Shown here: positions 8,757 through 17,544 of the stretch, piece after piece
Numbering within the stretch: the stretch's first letter is position 1
Layout of the letters: the number at the start of each line of letters is the position of its first letter
Source of the DNA: Kocuria flava
Lineage (GTDB): Bacteria > Actinomycetota > Actinomycetes > Actinomycetales > Micrococcaceae
Length of the DNA stretch: 64,000 bases
NCBI RefSeq assembly: GCF_001482365.1
Contig: NZ_CP013255.1
Coordinates: forward strand, 49,211-113,210
Reading direction: 5' to 3'
Translations under genes and position numbers: made by a program
Notes under the pieces: model-generated
Database searches by the model: none
Seen by the model: the letters and a program-made list of their open reading frames with translations, nothing else
Told to the model about the DNA's origin: nothing

Positions 8757-9337
8757 CGCGCCACCCGTACCGCCTCGCCGCAGCCCTGCTGCTGTGCGCG
8801 GTGCCGCTTGCCGCCTGCGACTCGCCCAGCGAGGCCCACCAGAATTCTCCAGAAACCACCGTCGTTACCGCGCCGCCGCAGCTGGGCGAAGGAGCTTTCA
8901 CCACCCCGGACGATGCCGACCGCACCGATGTGGAATCCACCGCCGAAGTCGCCGCCCTGATGCTCCACTCCTGGGACACCACCACCGACCGCACCGAGAC
9001 CGCTGCCGCGATCCGGACCAAGCCACTGATGTCCCCCGACTGGGCCGCGAACCAGATCGAGCCCGAACGCAACGCAGCAGGCGCCCCGTGGCTCGCGGCC
9101 GCTGAACACCAGGGGTACAGCGCGCCCAGCATCGTCCCCGTCCAAGGCGACCTCAATCAGGACGTCGCTCCGGACAAGGCCATCCGCGCTTACACCGTGG
9201 AATGGACCTGGAAGACCCGCGACGGGACCACCGTCCACGACGTCTGCCGTCGGCAGATCACCCTCTACCTCGAGGAGCACGATGGCCAGTGGGAAGTCGT
9301 CGGCCACCAGTCCCGCGACATGAGCAAAACCCCATAA
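8753..9337 (+). CDS. Putative lipoprotein of the transfer operon
   Basis: 194 residues from ATG 8753, which overlaps the preceding stop (ATGA) with AGGAG ten bases upstream; a GTG at 8744 is also possible. The N-terminus RLAAALLLCAVPLAACDS is a lipoprotein signal with lipobox LAAC, so the mature protein begins at the Cys. The rest is soluble, with a helical middle and a beta-rich C-terminus (AYTVEWTWKTRDG ... QWEVVGHQS) reminiscent of NTF2/VirB8-like folds, but I cannot confirm this. Last gene of the operon, probably at the outer face of the membrane. Confidence 0.7.
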   Translation: MTRHPYRLAAALLLCAVPLAACDSPSEAHQNSPETTVVTAPPQLGEGAFTTPDDADRTDVESTAEVAALMLHSWDTTTDRTETAAAIRTKPLMSPDWAANQIEPERNAAGAPWLAAAEHQGYSAPSIVPVQGDLNQDVAPDKAIRAYTVEWTWKTRDGTTVHDVCRRQITLYLEEHDGQWEVVGHQSRDMSKTP

Positions 9338-9453
9338 GACCTGCCCTTACGCATCGTCGGCGCGGAACAGCCTTGGAGGTCGGTGATACTCAGAGTGTGA
9401 TTTGGGGCGGGATTTCCCTCGGGATTCAGGTGGTGACGTGGCATGATGGTGGT

Positions 9454-9855
9454 ATGTCCACCGCACCCATGGCACCCCGGGCGAACCTTCAGGCACACCG
9501 CGATTCGCACCGGTGGCCTCTTCCGCAGGTCGTTGAGGGGCTGCGCGAGATCCTCGGGGCGCGCCTGGTGGCTTATCTGGGCGGGGTCAAAGAGACCCGT
9601 GCGGTGCGGCAATGGATCGAGGGCACGCGCGAGCCCGGCTCGGAGGCGGTGAAGCAGCGCCTGCGCGATGCCTATTACATCGCCGCGCTGCTGGCCGAAC
9701 GGGAAGCCCCTGGTGTCGTCCAGGCGTGGTTCGCCGGCATGAACCCGCAACTGGGCGACCGGGCCCCGGCGCGCCTGTTGCGCGAAGGCGATCCGGAGCA
9801 GACCGTCGCCGAGGTCACCGCCGCGGCCCGCGCCTTCGTAGCCACGGCCGGATGA
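9454..9855 (+). CDS. Xre/MbcA-type antitoxin (partner of RES toxin)
   Basis: 133 residues from ATG 9454. The N-terminal half resembles a helical DNA-binding domain (VEGLREILGARLVAYLGGVK, then TRAVRQWIEGTREPG). The C-terminal part WFAGMNPQLGDRAPARLLRE matches the toxin-binding domain of the Xre/MbcA/ParS antitoxin family. It precedes the RES gene with a 4-bp overlap (ATGA), the usual order for RES-Xre modules. It should neutralise the toxin and autoregulate the operon. On a plasmid such a pair acts as an addiction module. Confidence 0.85.
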   Translation: MSTAPMAPRANLQAHRDSHRWPLPQVVEGLREILGARLVAYLGGVKETRAVRQWIEGTREPGSEAVKQRLRDAYYIAALLAEREAPGVVQAWFAGMNPQLGDRAPARLLREGDPEQTVAEVTAAARAFVATAG

Positions 9856-10559
9856 GCGCCGGGCTGATCACCGCCCACGGTCCCCGGGGCCCGGTGTGGA
9901 GAGTCGGCTCCCGGCCCGAGCCGCTGGCCTGGAGCGGCTGGGAGCACGCCACGGACGGGCGCTTCCACGGGCGTTGGGACGACCCCGAGGGCAACTACCG
10001 CACCTTGTACCTGGGGGAGTCCCTACTGGCCTGCCTGCTCGAGGTCCTGGCCTTCGCCCGCAAGGACGCGCACCTGGCCGATGCTCTCGCCGAGATCGCC
10101 GAGGATCCCGAAGACGCCCAGAACCATCCCACTGCCGAACCGGGCACCCTGGACCCCCGGTGGCTGGGGCCGCGCCGCGCGGCCTCAGCGATCTTGAGCG
10201 GCCGGTACTGCCAGGTGACGACCGCCCGGACCGTGGCTGCCCTCTACCCACGGTTCATCGGCGCCGCCTTGGACGTCGGCTACGACGACTTCGACGCCGC
10301 ACTGCTGAAAAACGGTGCGGCCCGCACGATCACTCAAGCCGTCTCGGAGTACCTGTATCTCCACGAGGACGTCGACGGCATCGCATTCGCCTCCCGCCAC
10401 GGCGACGAGCTGCGCCTGTGGTGCCTGTTCGAGCAACCCCACGACGGACGGATCAGCCCCCACTTGCTGCCTCTGGGTGAGACCGACCTCGCCCTGGACA
10501 CTCCGGAGCTGGTCCAGGCGCTCGAGCTGCTCGGACTGCGCTGGGCCACCGCCTTGTAG
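9852..10559 (+). CDS. RES-domain toxin
   Basis: 235 residues. RES-family features are visible: an early Arg in VWRVGSRPEP, the central GNYRTLYLGESLLACLLEVL with the conserved Tyr/Glu/Glu pattern, and a C-terminal half with DVDGIAFASRHGD and the tryptophan-containing RLWCLFE. RES toxins of the MbcT/ParT type consume NAD+ or modify proteins using it, and are held off by Xre/MbcA antitoxins. The gene overlaps its antitoxin. It appears intact. The exact chemistry cannot be read from sequence. Confidence 0.85.
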   Translation: MSAGLITAHGPRGPVWRVGSRPEPLAWSGWEHATDGRFHGRWDDPEGNYRTLYLGESLLACLLEVLAFARKDAHLADALAEIAEDPEDAQNHPTAEPGTLDPRWLGPRRAASAILSGRYCQVTTARTVAALYPRFIGAALDVGYDDFDAALLKNGAARTITQAVSEYLYLHEDVDGIAFASRHGDELRLWCLFEQPHDGRISPHLLPLGETDLALDTPELVQALELLGLRWATAL

Positions 10560-10907
10560 GACCGTCTGCGTCCATAGGCCAGGGAGGACGAGTTGTTGCA
10601 TCAGATGCGAGAACTCCCCACTGACCGTTCGCCGATAATTATTCTTATGTAAAGTCATCAGTGCAAAGGGGCTGATGTGTGGTGTCCACGACCGGCTGGA
10701 CCTACGCAGCGTCACCCCTGGACCTCGGCCCTCCTCCCCTATGGGCAGGGGGGGCACTGTCGCCTGATGGCGCGGTGGCCCCCCAGGGGTGACGCCGCTC
10801 CGCACGGTGGGTATAGTGAGGAAGGCGAGGGGCAGTAGCCCTGAGAAGTTAGCCAGGCAGTCATCCGGACGGTTCGACGAGCCTGGCTCGCGCATTTAAG
10901 AGACATC
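10560..10907. other. Intergenic region with a long inverted repeat
   Basis: No gene is supported here. An AT-rich patch (GATAATTATTCTTATG, about 10633-10648) could hold a promoter. A 13-bp perfect inverted repeat (GCGTCACCCCTGG at 10709-10721 and its complement at 10783-10795) encloses about 60 bases that include further G- and C-runs, so a transcript could fold strongly. Downstream, GTGGGTATAGTGAGGAAGG may be a second -10-like element. Both flanking genes converge on the region (RES plus, DUF3800-like minus). Confidence 0.5.
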
Positions 10908-11444
10908 TCAGGTCAGCGTGCAGACCTCGGAGACCAGCGGGCTCGCCATCCCAACCCATGGTCCGCGCTTCTGGTAACACCAGGCCACCGCATCGGAGAC
11001 CCACAGCAGCGGCTCCTCGTGCGCCTTCGGGAAGGCATAGTGGGGACGGTGCTCATGGCCGGCGAACGTGCGCGCCAGGATCTTCTTGTCGGTCTCGAAC
11101 GAGGAATCGTCCTTCTCTAGGTAGAGGTGGTCGACCCGACAGACCGCGACGTCTTCGGCCAAGGCGGTCAAGCACAGCGGCCGGGCCTGTTTGTCCTTGA
11201 GCCCCCGGGCTACATACACGGACACCGCCAGGTCGAGCCGGGCGAAGTCCGTGAGCAGCTTCTTGCGCCGGTCATCGCGCTCGTCGGTGAAGTGAATCCG
11301 CTTCTGCCTCGGCAGCAACAGCGCCCGCACTGCTTTACGGGTGGCGTTTACATCTCCGGCGGCCACCACGCTGGCGGCGACGTAGTACCCGCCGACCTTG
11401 GACTCGTCGACGAACACATGCGAGTGGGGGGCATATTCGGGCAC
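10908..11444 (-). CDS. DUF3800-like protein (predicted RNase H-fold)
   Basis: 178 residues from GTG 11444. The N-terminal motif HVFVDESKVGGYYVAASVV (acidic Asp-Glu-Ser on the first strand, then a small-residue strand) is the signature of DUF3800 proteins, which are predicted RNase H-fold enzymes often found in mobile and defence loci. A second acidic region (VDHLYLEKDDSS) and a C-terminal helix containing DAVAWCY, where DUF3800 carries its last Asp, are consistent. It stands alone, converging with the RES operon. Biological role unknown. Confidence 0.6.
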   Translation of the reverse strand: MPEYAPHSHVFVDESKVGGYYVAASVVAAGDVNATRKAVRALLLPRQKRIHFTDERDDRRKKLLTDFARLDLAVSVYVARGLKDKQARPLCLTALAEDVAVCRVDHLYLEKDDSSFETDKKILARTFAGHEHRPHYAFPKAHEEPLLWVSDAVAWCYQKRGPWVGMASPLVSEVCTLT

Positions 11445-11710
11445 CGGGAAAGCCTATCGGTGCCCCAGACGCAGACCCACCAGGGCGAGATCGCGCTGGA
11501 AGAGGCTGATCGGTTGAACGGGGTGCGGCAGGACCCAACGGCGTCCGCGGGTCCTGCACCTTTAATCGTCCTGCTGCGAAGTCAGTCGACTGTCGCCTGC
11601 GTTTGTGCCGTTCCCACCTCCTATTGGGCCGGGGTCGTCATCTCGTTGAGCCCTGTCCGTCCCAGTCCTACCGTTGGTTGCACGCCACCGCGACGGGGTA
11701 GGAGGACGCC

Positions 11711-12073
11711 ATGCTGGAGACCACGGTGCAGGCCGGCACCAATATCGTCACGCTCGAGGCTCACGGCGGGATCACCGCCGGGCAGATGCAGCACATGCGC
11801 GCGGTCCTCGACGAGGTGCTCCGCGATCACGAGCGTGTGCGGATGGTCGCGGTGCGCGGTGAGATCGATTTCGGCGACATCTCCCCGAAGGCGCTGTGGC
11901 TGGATCTGAAGTCCGCCGGCTACGTGACGAAGCTCGAGCGCCTGGCGGTGGTCACCGACGTGGATTGGGAGGCGAAGGTCTCCGAGTGGACCTCCGAGCT
12001 CCTGCACGTGCCCACCCGCCGGTTCCGCCTCGACGAACGCGCCGCGGCCCAGGCTTGGATCAGCCAGCCCTGA
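11711..12073 (+). CDS. SpoIIAA/STAS-like small protein
   Basis: 120 residues from ATG 11711 behind a strong TAGGAGG site. The pattern (short beta strand TNIVTLEAHGGITAGQMQ, helix, strand VRMVAVRGEIDFGDISPKAL, helix, strand LERLAVVTDVDWEAKV) matches SpoIIAA-like proteins, a CRAL-TRIO/STAS-related fold common as single genes in environmental bacteria. No catalytic residues are known for the family. It has no operon partner here; the flanks are non-coding. Confidence 0.75.
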   Translation: MLETTVQAGTNIVTLEAHGGITAGQMQHMRAVLDEVLRDHERVRMVAVRGEIDFGDISPKALWLDLKSAGYVTKLERLAVVTDVDWEAKVSEWTSELLHVPTRRFRLDERAAAQAWISQP

Positions 12074-12633
12074 GTCCCGTGAGCGGGCAGGGCGTGTGCT
12101 CCTGCCGTGATTCGCCCTCGCCCTCCCTCCGCCCGGGTGGCGGTCGAGCGCAGACTTTGATGAGGTCGATCGCTGATCCGACGCCGAACGCCGAAGAGGG
12201 GCGATGCGACAGGAGTGCCCGGAAAGCCCCTGTGGCTCTCGCGTCTGAACGACCGACAGAAGGGGTGGGGTGGTGATCGCGGGCCCCGCCCCGCTGATGC
12301 CCCCGCCCGCAGGCGGGGGCATCCTCGCCCGTCGGTCAACGACGTACGAGTGGGCAGGCAGTGAGGCTCTGCGAGGGAGGCAGACCTCCATTGCCCGCGG
12401 CGCCGGGGGCGGGCCCGGCACCATTGCGAACGTACCGGCTGGTGATTATTACTTGTGGCCTACTCATTCTGGTCCCGTCATGGGCGGTCTTATTCGACCG
12501 GATATGCCACCTCACTTCCCCTGCCACCAGGCCGGTGCTACGGCGATCCTCGATCGGCCCAGCCCCGCGGCGGCCGTGAAAACAGCGGCGTTCCGAACGT
12601 CAAGGGGCCAGGCGCGGCTCAGCACTTGGCGGG
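12074..12633. other. Non-coding stretch with repeated hairpin element (copy A)
   Basis: No supported gene. A 12-bp perfect hairpin (GATGCCCCCGCC at 12296-12307, complement at 12312-12323, loop CGCA) is followed by CCTCGCC, then after ~60 bases TGCGAGGGAGGC and CCGGGGGCGGGCCCGGCAC, ending near an AT-rich TGATTATTACTTG. The same ordered blocks recur at 28238-28395, so about 150 bp form a dispersed repeat. Nothing else recognisable is seen. Confidence 0.5.
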
Positions 12634-12909
12634 TCAGGGGTGTTCGTTCCGTGGGGTGCCGGTGGCCAGCACCCCGGTGATGATCGCGGCTAGGACGATG
12701 ATCAGGGGTAGCACTTGGTGGTTGCCGGTGTGCACCGCTGTGGTCAGGGCGATGGTCAGCAGCAGGGCTTCGACGAGCAGCAGCGCCCAGCCCACGACGC
12801 CGGGACCGTTGACCGGGGAGGTGACCTCGGGCGTGCCGGTCTCGAACGGGGCGCGGGTCATGCCGGGTCCTGGTCTCATGCCGGCGAGCTGCGGGTCGGT
12901 GAGGTTCAT
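12634..12909 (-). CDS. Small two-helix membrane protein
   Basis: 91 residues from ATG 12909, overlapping the stop of the preceding gene (ATGA). Two hydrophobic helices, WALLLVEALLLTIALTTAV and LPLIIVLAAIITGVLATG, are joined by a short HTGNHQ loop. It is the last gene of a three-gene operon (13283, 12906, 12634) tied together by 4-bp overlaps. No family recognised; the operon is probably one functional unit. Confidence 0.65.
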   Translation of the reverse strand: MNLTDPQLAGMRPGPGMTRAPFETGTPEVTSPVNGPGVVGWALLLVEALLLTIALTTAVHTGNHQVLPLIIVLAAIITGVLATGTPRNEHP

Positions 12910-13286
12910 GCCGTCACCGCCCCGACGCGGGGCCCTGGGTGCTCTCGACCAGACGGTGCAGTGGTGGAGTGCAGCCCGTGGCCGGTGGCCGGTGCCGCTC
13001 CGGGGGCGAGGTGCAGGTCGGCCAGGTGCGCTCCTGGCAACAGGGGCAGGATCCGGTGGGCGAGCAAGTCCATGGCTGCCCGGCAGGCCTGGGCGGTGGT
13101 GGGCCCGTGCACGGACAGTTCGACGGTGAACGCCCCGGCGTCCCCGGCCTGCAGCACCGCCCCGGTCTGCCGGGCCACCCGTGCCAGGCCGGCCCTGGCC
13201 TGCGCCTCCACGGGGTGGGCCACCCGCACAGCGGCCCGGGCGGTCCAGGACAGGGTGAGCTCCCCACAGGGGGCGGGCCGGCTCAC
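12906..13286 (-). CDS. Hypothetical protein, middle gene of a three-gene operon
   Basis: 126 residues from GTG 13286, overlapping the upstream stop (GTGA). The sequence has a beta strand ELTLSWTARAAVRV, a helix with ARAGLARVARQTGAVLQA, a strand AFTVELSVHGPT and a helix CRAAMDLLAHRILPLL, like a small alpha/beta sandwich. The C-terminus is low complexity. No signal or membrane segment. Not recognised; coupling by overlap argues it is real. Confidence 0.6.
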   Translation of the reverse strand: MSRPAPCGELTLSWTARAAVRVAHPVEAQARAGLARVARQTGAVLQAGDAGAFTVELSVHGPTTAQACRAAMDLLAHRILPLLPGAHLADLHLAPGAAPATGHGLHSTTAPSGREHPGPRVGAVTA

Positions 13287-13909
13287 GAGGCCACCGCTGC
13301 CGGGACACCGGTGGTCTCCACCGGCTGGTGATGCTCGGCCGCCTCAACCAGTAGCTGGGCGGGCACTCCGTGGACGGTGGCCAGGCGCACGGCATCGGTC
13401 AGGTCGAGCTCGGCGGCATCCACGGCCCAGGCCGCGGACTCCTGATCGGCCTCGTACAGCCACTGCCCACCCGGCCCCTCGGGTGCGGGCTGGGTCAAGG
13501 CCAGCTGGTCGCAGGCCCACTGCACGGACTCCAACGCCCCGGCGGCGGCGTGCACCCGGCTCAGGAACAACTGCGCGAACACGGGCTGCTCCGCCACCGC
13601 GCACAAGGGCTCGGCGGGGTCGGCGGGCAGGGTCAGCAGGTAACCGCACGAGCAGGCGTGGACTCTCTCCCCGGCCAGGGCCGCCTCCACCACGGCCTGG
13701 TTGGCCCGGCACCCGGGCACCAACGGGTCCAGACGCCGCACGGCCATGGGCCGGCCACAGTGGGCCGGTTCCGCGTGCTGCCCGGTCCCGGCCGTGCCCG
13801 CCACCCCGGAACCGGGGCCTACCGGCGGGGCCGGCCACGCCGGGGTCGCGGCCAGGGGTCCCGGGTCGAGCTCGAGGGTGGGGGCGCGGTGTTCGTGGAG
13901 CACGGTCAT
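13283..13909 (-). CDS. Hypothetical protein, first gene of a three-gene operon
   Basis: 208 residues from ATG 13909 (GAAGG upstream); an upstream ATG lies in the promoter region and is less likely. After a Pro/Ala-rich N-terminus comes a Cys-containing section (CGRPMAVRRLD, CRANQAVVEAAL, HACSCGYLLTLP) that could bind a metal, then a helical C-terminal half of the GALESVQWACDQLAL kind. It begins an operon of three overlapping genes and diverges from the MarR gene, sharing its control region. Not recognised. Confidence 0.6.
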   Translation of the reverse strand: MTVLHEHRAPTLELDPGPLAATPAWPAPPVGPGSGVAGTAGTGQHAEPAHCGRPMAVRRLDPLVPGCRANQAVVEAALAGERVHACSCGYLLTLPADPAEPLCAVAEQPVFAQLFLSRVHAAAGALESVQWACDQLALTQPAPEGPGGQWLYEADQESAAWAVDAAELDLTDAVRLATVHGVPAQLLVEAAEHHQPVETTGVPAAVAS

Positions 13910-13974
13910 GACGTACCTTCCGACGGCTTCTCCGCCCTCCACAGCGGTGAAGACCGGCAGAACCTACCCAACCA

Positions 13975-14036
13975 CACTATCGATAGTCTGTCTAACAATT
14001 AGTTGATCTACTCGTTAGCTCGCCTATCATCTGGGT
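13975..14036. promoter_or_regulatory. Divergent promoter/operator region upstream of the MarR gene
   Basis: An AT-rich stretch between the divergent 13909 and 14037 genes contains CTAAC ... GTTAG arms at 13994-14020 around AATTAGTTGATCTACTC, and a further ATCGAT palindrome upstream. MarR regulators commonly bind such sites in their own promoter. Spacing suggests overlap with both promoters. Confidence 0.4.
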
Positions 14037-14630
14037 ATGACGACGACGCCGCGTTCCTCTTCTGGCTACTGGTACGCCGCCGACGGCGCCCACCCGGGCC
14101 CGGTGGAGGTGCTCGAGGCCCTGCGCGCCTACCGCGGGGCGGAACAGGACCTGCGCCGGCGCACCCGGGAGTCCATGGGCATGGGTGAGAAGGACGTGCT
14201 GGCCTTGCGCTACCTCATGGAAGCCGACCGGGCCGGGGAGCCCATGACCCCGCGTGCCCTGGCGGGCAAGCTGGGGATCTCCTCGGCCTCGACCACTGCG
14301 CTGCTGGACCGCCTGGCGCGCAGCGGCCACATCGCCCGCCGCCCGCACCCCACCGACCGACGCTCCCTGGTCATCGTCGCCACCGAGGCCTCCCACGGTG
14401 AAGTGCGCGCCACCCTGGGTTCGATGCACGAGCGGATGCACGCCGCCGCCGCCCGGCTGACCCCCGAGCAGGCCGCCACCGTCATCGCCTTCCTGCAGGA
14501 GATGACGGCAGCCGTCCACCCGCACGAAACCCACCCCCACGAGGAGGACAGCACAGCACCGCACTCCCCCAGCCACCACAGCCACGACCCCTCCGCGGCG
14601 CCGCCCCGGACACACTCGGCCGCCATGTGA
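14037..14630 (+). CDS. MarR-family transcriptional regulator
   Basis: 197 residues. The winged helix is clear: MTPRALAGKLGISSASTTAL as helix-turn-helix, LDRLARSGHIARRPHPTDRR as the wing with the conserved DxR, then LVIVATEASHGEVRATLGSM. The N-terminal helix (MGEKDVLALRYLMEAD) is typical. The C-terminus carries a His-rich tail (HPHETHPHEEDSTAPHSP, SHHSHD), which could bind metal or be unstructured. It is divergent from the three-gene operon and followed by DUF4193. The ligand is unknown. Confidence 0.9.
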   Translation: MTTTPRSSSGYWYAADGAHPGPVEVLEALRAYRGAEQDLRRRTRESMGMGEKDVLALRYLMEADRAGEPMTPRALAGKLGISSASTTALLDRLARSGHIARRPHPTDRRSLVIVATEASHGEVRATLGSMHERMHAAAARLTPEQAATVIAFLQEMTAAVHPHETHPHEEDSTAPHSPSHHSHDPSAAPPRTHSAAM

Positions 14631-14797
14631 GTCGAGCCCCTGCTTGCGGTAAAGACCATGGGCGAAGGTGCGGGGGCCCTACCCCGTCGGGCCCCGGCCT
14701 GAGGCCGCGGTATGGCCCGGAATACCGGGGGCGCCGGAGCAGTTCTGGTCGGAGCCCACTCCCCTTGTTTCCCTTGTGAAGGAGCATGCTTCCGCGC

Positions 14798-15103
14798 ATG
14801 GCCACCGATTACGACACCCCGCGCACCCGTCCTGAGGACGAGCCGGCCAACGAGTCCCTGGAAGCGATCCGCTCCCGGGCCGCCACGACCACGCAGGCCC
14901 CGGCGATCGACCTCGAGGACGCCGACACCGCCGAGGGCATCGACCTGCCCGGCGCCGACCTCTCCCACGAGGAGCTCACGGTGGCCGTGGTACCGCAGCA
15001 GGCCGACGAGTTCACCTGCGCCTCCTGTTTCCTGGTCCACCACCGCTCCCAGCTCGCCCGGGAGAAGAACGGGCTGAAGTACTGCACAGACTGCGAAGGC
15101 TGA
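14798..15103 (+). CDS. DUF4193 family protein
   Basis: 101 residues from ATG 14798, chosen because the family N-terminus is MATDYDTPR; an ATG at 14786 lies closer to the AAGGAG site and would add four residues. The acidic helix (DLEDADTAEGIDLPGADLS) and the C-terminal zinc-ribbon-like end (FTCASCFLVHHRSQLA, then YCTDCEG) with two CxxC pairs are diagnostic of this conserved actinobacterial family. Function is unknown. Usually chromosomal, so its presence beside plasmid genes is notable. Confidence 0.9.
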   Translation: MATDYDTPRTRPEDEPANESLEAIRSRAATTTQAPAIDLEDADTAEGIDLPGADLSHEELTVAVVPQQADEFTCASCFLVHHRSQLAREKNGLKYCTDCEG

Positions 15104-15129
15104 CCCCTCCAACCTGGTCCTGAACTGAC

Positions 15130-15170
15130 GGCGCGGGCCCCGGCACCTCAAAGGTGCCGGGGCCCGCGCC
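15130..15170. terminator. Bidirectional terminator hairpin
   Basis: A perfect 19-bp stem (arms 15130-15148 and 15152-15170, loop CAA) lies between the convergent DUF4193 and ABC-2 permease genes. It begins GGCGCGGGCCCC. There is no U-tract, as is common in GC-rich actinobacteria. Confidence 0.8.
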
Positions 15171-15210
15171 GCCCTCGTTGGGCTGCCTGCTGCGGAGGAG
15201 ACCGGCGGCG

Positions 15211-16446
15211 CTATGACCGGCCGGCGGCCTTCTTCCGAGCCAGCACCGCCTTGGGGTTGAGCTTGTCGGTGTAGGCGATCGAGCCGTAGCGGAACAGCTG
15301 CACCGCCACCCGCAGCACCACAATCCCGAGCACGAACAGTTCGGCGATCACGATCCCGGCCGTGACCGGTTCGAGGGTGCCGAAGGCGTTGCGCAGCATC
15401 GCAGTCACCGGGGCGGTCAGCGGGAAGTAGGTGAATACCCCGACGATCAACGCACCCGGGTCGGAGATGATGAGGCTGATGGCGTAGAAGGGAATGAACA
15501 TCGAGAAGATCAGCGGCCCGAAGATCACCCCGGCGTCCTTGGCGGTGGGCATGATCGCCCCGATCGCCACCAACACCCCGGTGAACAGCACGAACCCACC
15601 GACCAACAGCAGCACCCCCACCACCATCGCCCACGGGTCCAGGCGCAGGTCAGACAGGTCGAGGTCGGGGATGGCCAACCGGTCGCGGAAGAACACGTAA
15701 CCGGCCACCGCCGGGGCCAACGAGACCAGGATCTGCACCGCCCCGACCGCGAAGACCGCCAGGATCTTGCCCACCACCAAGGTGGTGGGATTGACCGTGG
15801 TCAGGATCATTTCGGTGACCCGGTTCTCCTTCTCCTCCAGGGTGGAGTTGAGCATCTGGTTGGAGAGCATCACGATCACCAGGAAGAACACCACCAGCAA
15901 CGCCAGCGGCCCGATTGTCTCGGTAAACCCCCCGGTGACGTCCCCGTCGCGGTAGATCGTGGCCTCCACCGCCACCTCCCCGGCCGCCGCGGCAGCCAGG
16001 CCCGGGTCGCCGATGGCGGCCTGGGCGGAGGTTCTCAGCAGCGCTTCGGCCACCGCCTCATAGGCCCCGTTGTCGAACAGGCCCCGGTCGGCCCCGGAGA
16101 CCTCGACCGGCTCCTCAGCAGGGTTGGCCGGGTAGGCGAAGTAGGCGTCCAATTCCCCGGACCGCACCGCGTCCACCGCGGCCTCCGGATCGGCGGCCTC
16201 GCGCCCACCGAAGGCTTGAGCGGCCTCGGCCGGGATGAGCCCGGAGGCATCCGTGTAGGCGAAGGAGATCTCGGCGTCGGCCTGGGCGTCCTCGGAGTCA
16301 CTGATCGAGCTCCCGGAGACAAAGGACAGGGCGAAAATCAGCCCGATGACCACCGGCACCGCCAGGGTCGCCACCCAGAACCCGCGCTTGCGCAGCGTAC
16401 GGGTCAGCTCGAAGACGAAAACGGTCTTGAGGTTGTGGCCGCCCAT
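15211..16446 (-). CDS. ABC-2 type exporter permease (NatB-like)
   Basis: 411 residues. A first transmembrane helix (GFWVATLAVPVVIGLIFAL) is followed by a ~150-residue extracytoplasmic domain and then five further helices (for example IGPLALLVVFFLVIVMLSNQ, PWAMVVGVLLLVGGFVLFTG). STLEEKENRVTEMILTTVNP after the second helix is the coupling motif of the ABC-2/NatB family. Its start overlaps the stop of the ATPase gene (TGATG). Together they form an exporter for an unknown substrate, such as Na+, a drug or a peptide. Confidence 0.85.
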   Translation of the reverse strand: MGGHNLKTVFVFELTRTLRKRGFWVATLAVPVVIGLIFALSFVSGSSISDSEDAQADAEISFAYTDASGLIPAEAAQAFGGREAADPEAAVDAVRSGELDAYFAYPANPAEEPVEVSGADRGLFDNGAYEAVAEALLRTSAQAAIGDPGLAAAAAGEVAVEATIYRDGDVTGGFTETIGPLALLVVFFLVIVMLSNQMLNSTLEEKENRVTEMILTTVNPTTLVVGKILAVFAVGAVQILVSLAPAVAGYVFFRDRLAIPDLDLSDLRLDPWAMVVGVLLLVGGFVLFTGVLVAIGAIMPTAKDAGVIFGPLIFSMFIPFYAISLIISDPGALIVGVFTYFPLTAPVTAMLRNAFGTLEPVTAGIVIAELFVLGIVVLRVAVQLFRYGSIAYTDKLNPKAVLARKKAAGRS

Positions 16447-17393
16447 CAGGCACCCACCCCCGCTGCCGCCTCAGCTTCTTGGAGGCTGTCGGTGCCGTAG
16501 ACGCGGATGAAGATCTCCTCCAGGGAGGTCCGCACCGTGGCGAACCCGGACACCGGCACCCCGGCCCCGACCAGCTCGGCCAGCACCACCGTCTCCCCCG
16601 CCCCGTCCGCGGGGGCCAGGTCGGTGACCTGCCCCTGTCCCGCCGGCTCGGTGGCGACCACCGTGTAGTGGTGTGAGTCTGGTACGACACCGGTGTGGTG
16701 GACCCGGTAGACGGTGCCGCCGAACTGCTCCTGGACCTCCCGGACCGTGCCGTAGGCGTGGCGTTTCCCGTCCTTGAGCAAGATCACCCGGTCACAGAGC
16801 CGCTCGACCTCCTCCATCTGGTGAGTCACCATCACCACCGTCGCCCCGGCCTTCTGCTGGTCCTCGATGATGTCCATCAACAGCCGCCGGTTGACCGGAT
16901 CGAAGCCCTTCGTGGGCTCATCCAGGATCAACAACTCCGGGGTGTTCATGATCGTCACCCCCAGCTGCACCTTCTGCTGCTGCCCACCGGAGAGCTTGTC
17001 CAGGCGGGTACTGGCTTTGTCGGTCAACCCGACTCGCTCCAGATACTCCAGGGACCAGGCCCTCGCTGCGGTCTTGTCCAGGCCTTTGAGCTGGCCGAAG
17101 TAGACCATGGTGTCGACCACCGGTTCCTTCTTGTACAACCCCCGCTCCTCGGGCAGATACCCCAACCGGGCACCGTCAGCCGGGCTGAAGGGCCTCCCGT
17201 TGATGTGCAGGACCCCGGCGGTGGGCTGATAGATCCCCAGCAACGCCCGCAGGGTGGTGGTCTTGCCCGACCCGTTGGAGCCCAGGAACCCGAAGGTCTC
17301 CCCCGCGGCCACGTCGAAGGACAGGTCCTCGACCACCGTGGTGTCCCCGAAGACCATCTGGAACCCCTCGATATGGACGATCGGTTCACCCAT
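16446..17393 (-). CDS. ABC exporter ATP-binding protein (NatA-like)
   Basis: 315 residues. Walker A is GSNGSGKTTTLRALLG (about 33-48), the Q/gate region YLPEERGLY, signature LSGGQQQKVQLGV, Walker B LLILDEPTKGFDP and the switch His in MVTHQMEEVERL. The C-terminal ~80 residues form the regulatory extension usual in NatA-type proteins. The first gene of a two-gene exporter operon transcribed leftward toward the shared terminator. Confidence 0.92.
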   Translation of the reverse strand: MGEPIVHIEGFQMVFGDTTVVEDLSFDVAAGETFGFLGSNGSGKTTTLRALLGIYQPTAGVLHINGRPFSPADGARLGYLPEERGLYKKEPVVDTMVYFGQLKGLDKTAARAWSLEYLERVGLTDKASTRLDKLSGGQQQKVQLGVTIMNTPELLILDEPTKGFDPVNRRLLMDIIEDQQKAGATVVMVTHQMEEVERLCDRVILLKDGKRHAYGTVREVQEQFGGTVYRVHHTGVVPDSHHYTVVATEPAGQGQVTDLAPADGAGETVVLAELVGAGVPVSGFATVRTSLEEIFIRVYGTDSLQEAEAAAGVGA

Positions 17394-17544
17394 GAGTTCT
17401 CTTTCGCATACTCACACCTTAGAGAGCCCCTCTTCCTCTTACGCCCAGGACGTGCTCACCCCACCTGGAGGGGTGACCCGACTCCGGTGCGCCAGGGGTC
17501 TGCGTCCTCTCCGGGATGGAAGGGACCGGGCGCCCGGGTCGCCA

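Noticed and set aside
12270..12680. 136-codon frame across the repeated hairpin element
   Set aside because: It reads through a 12-bp perfect hairpin and has no conserved features; more likely non-coding.
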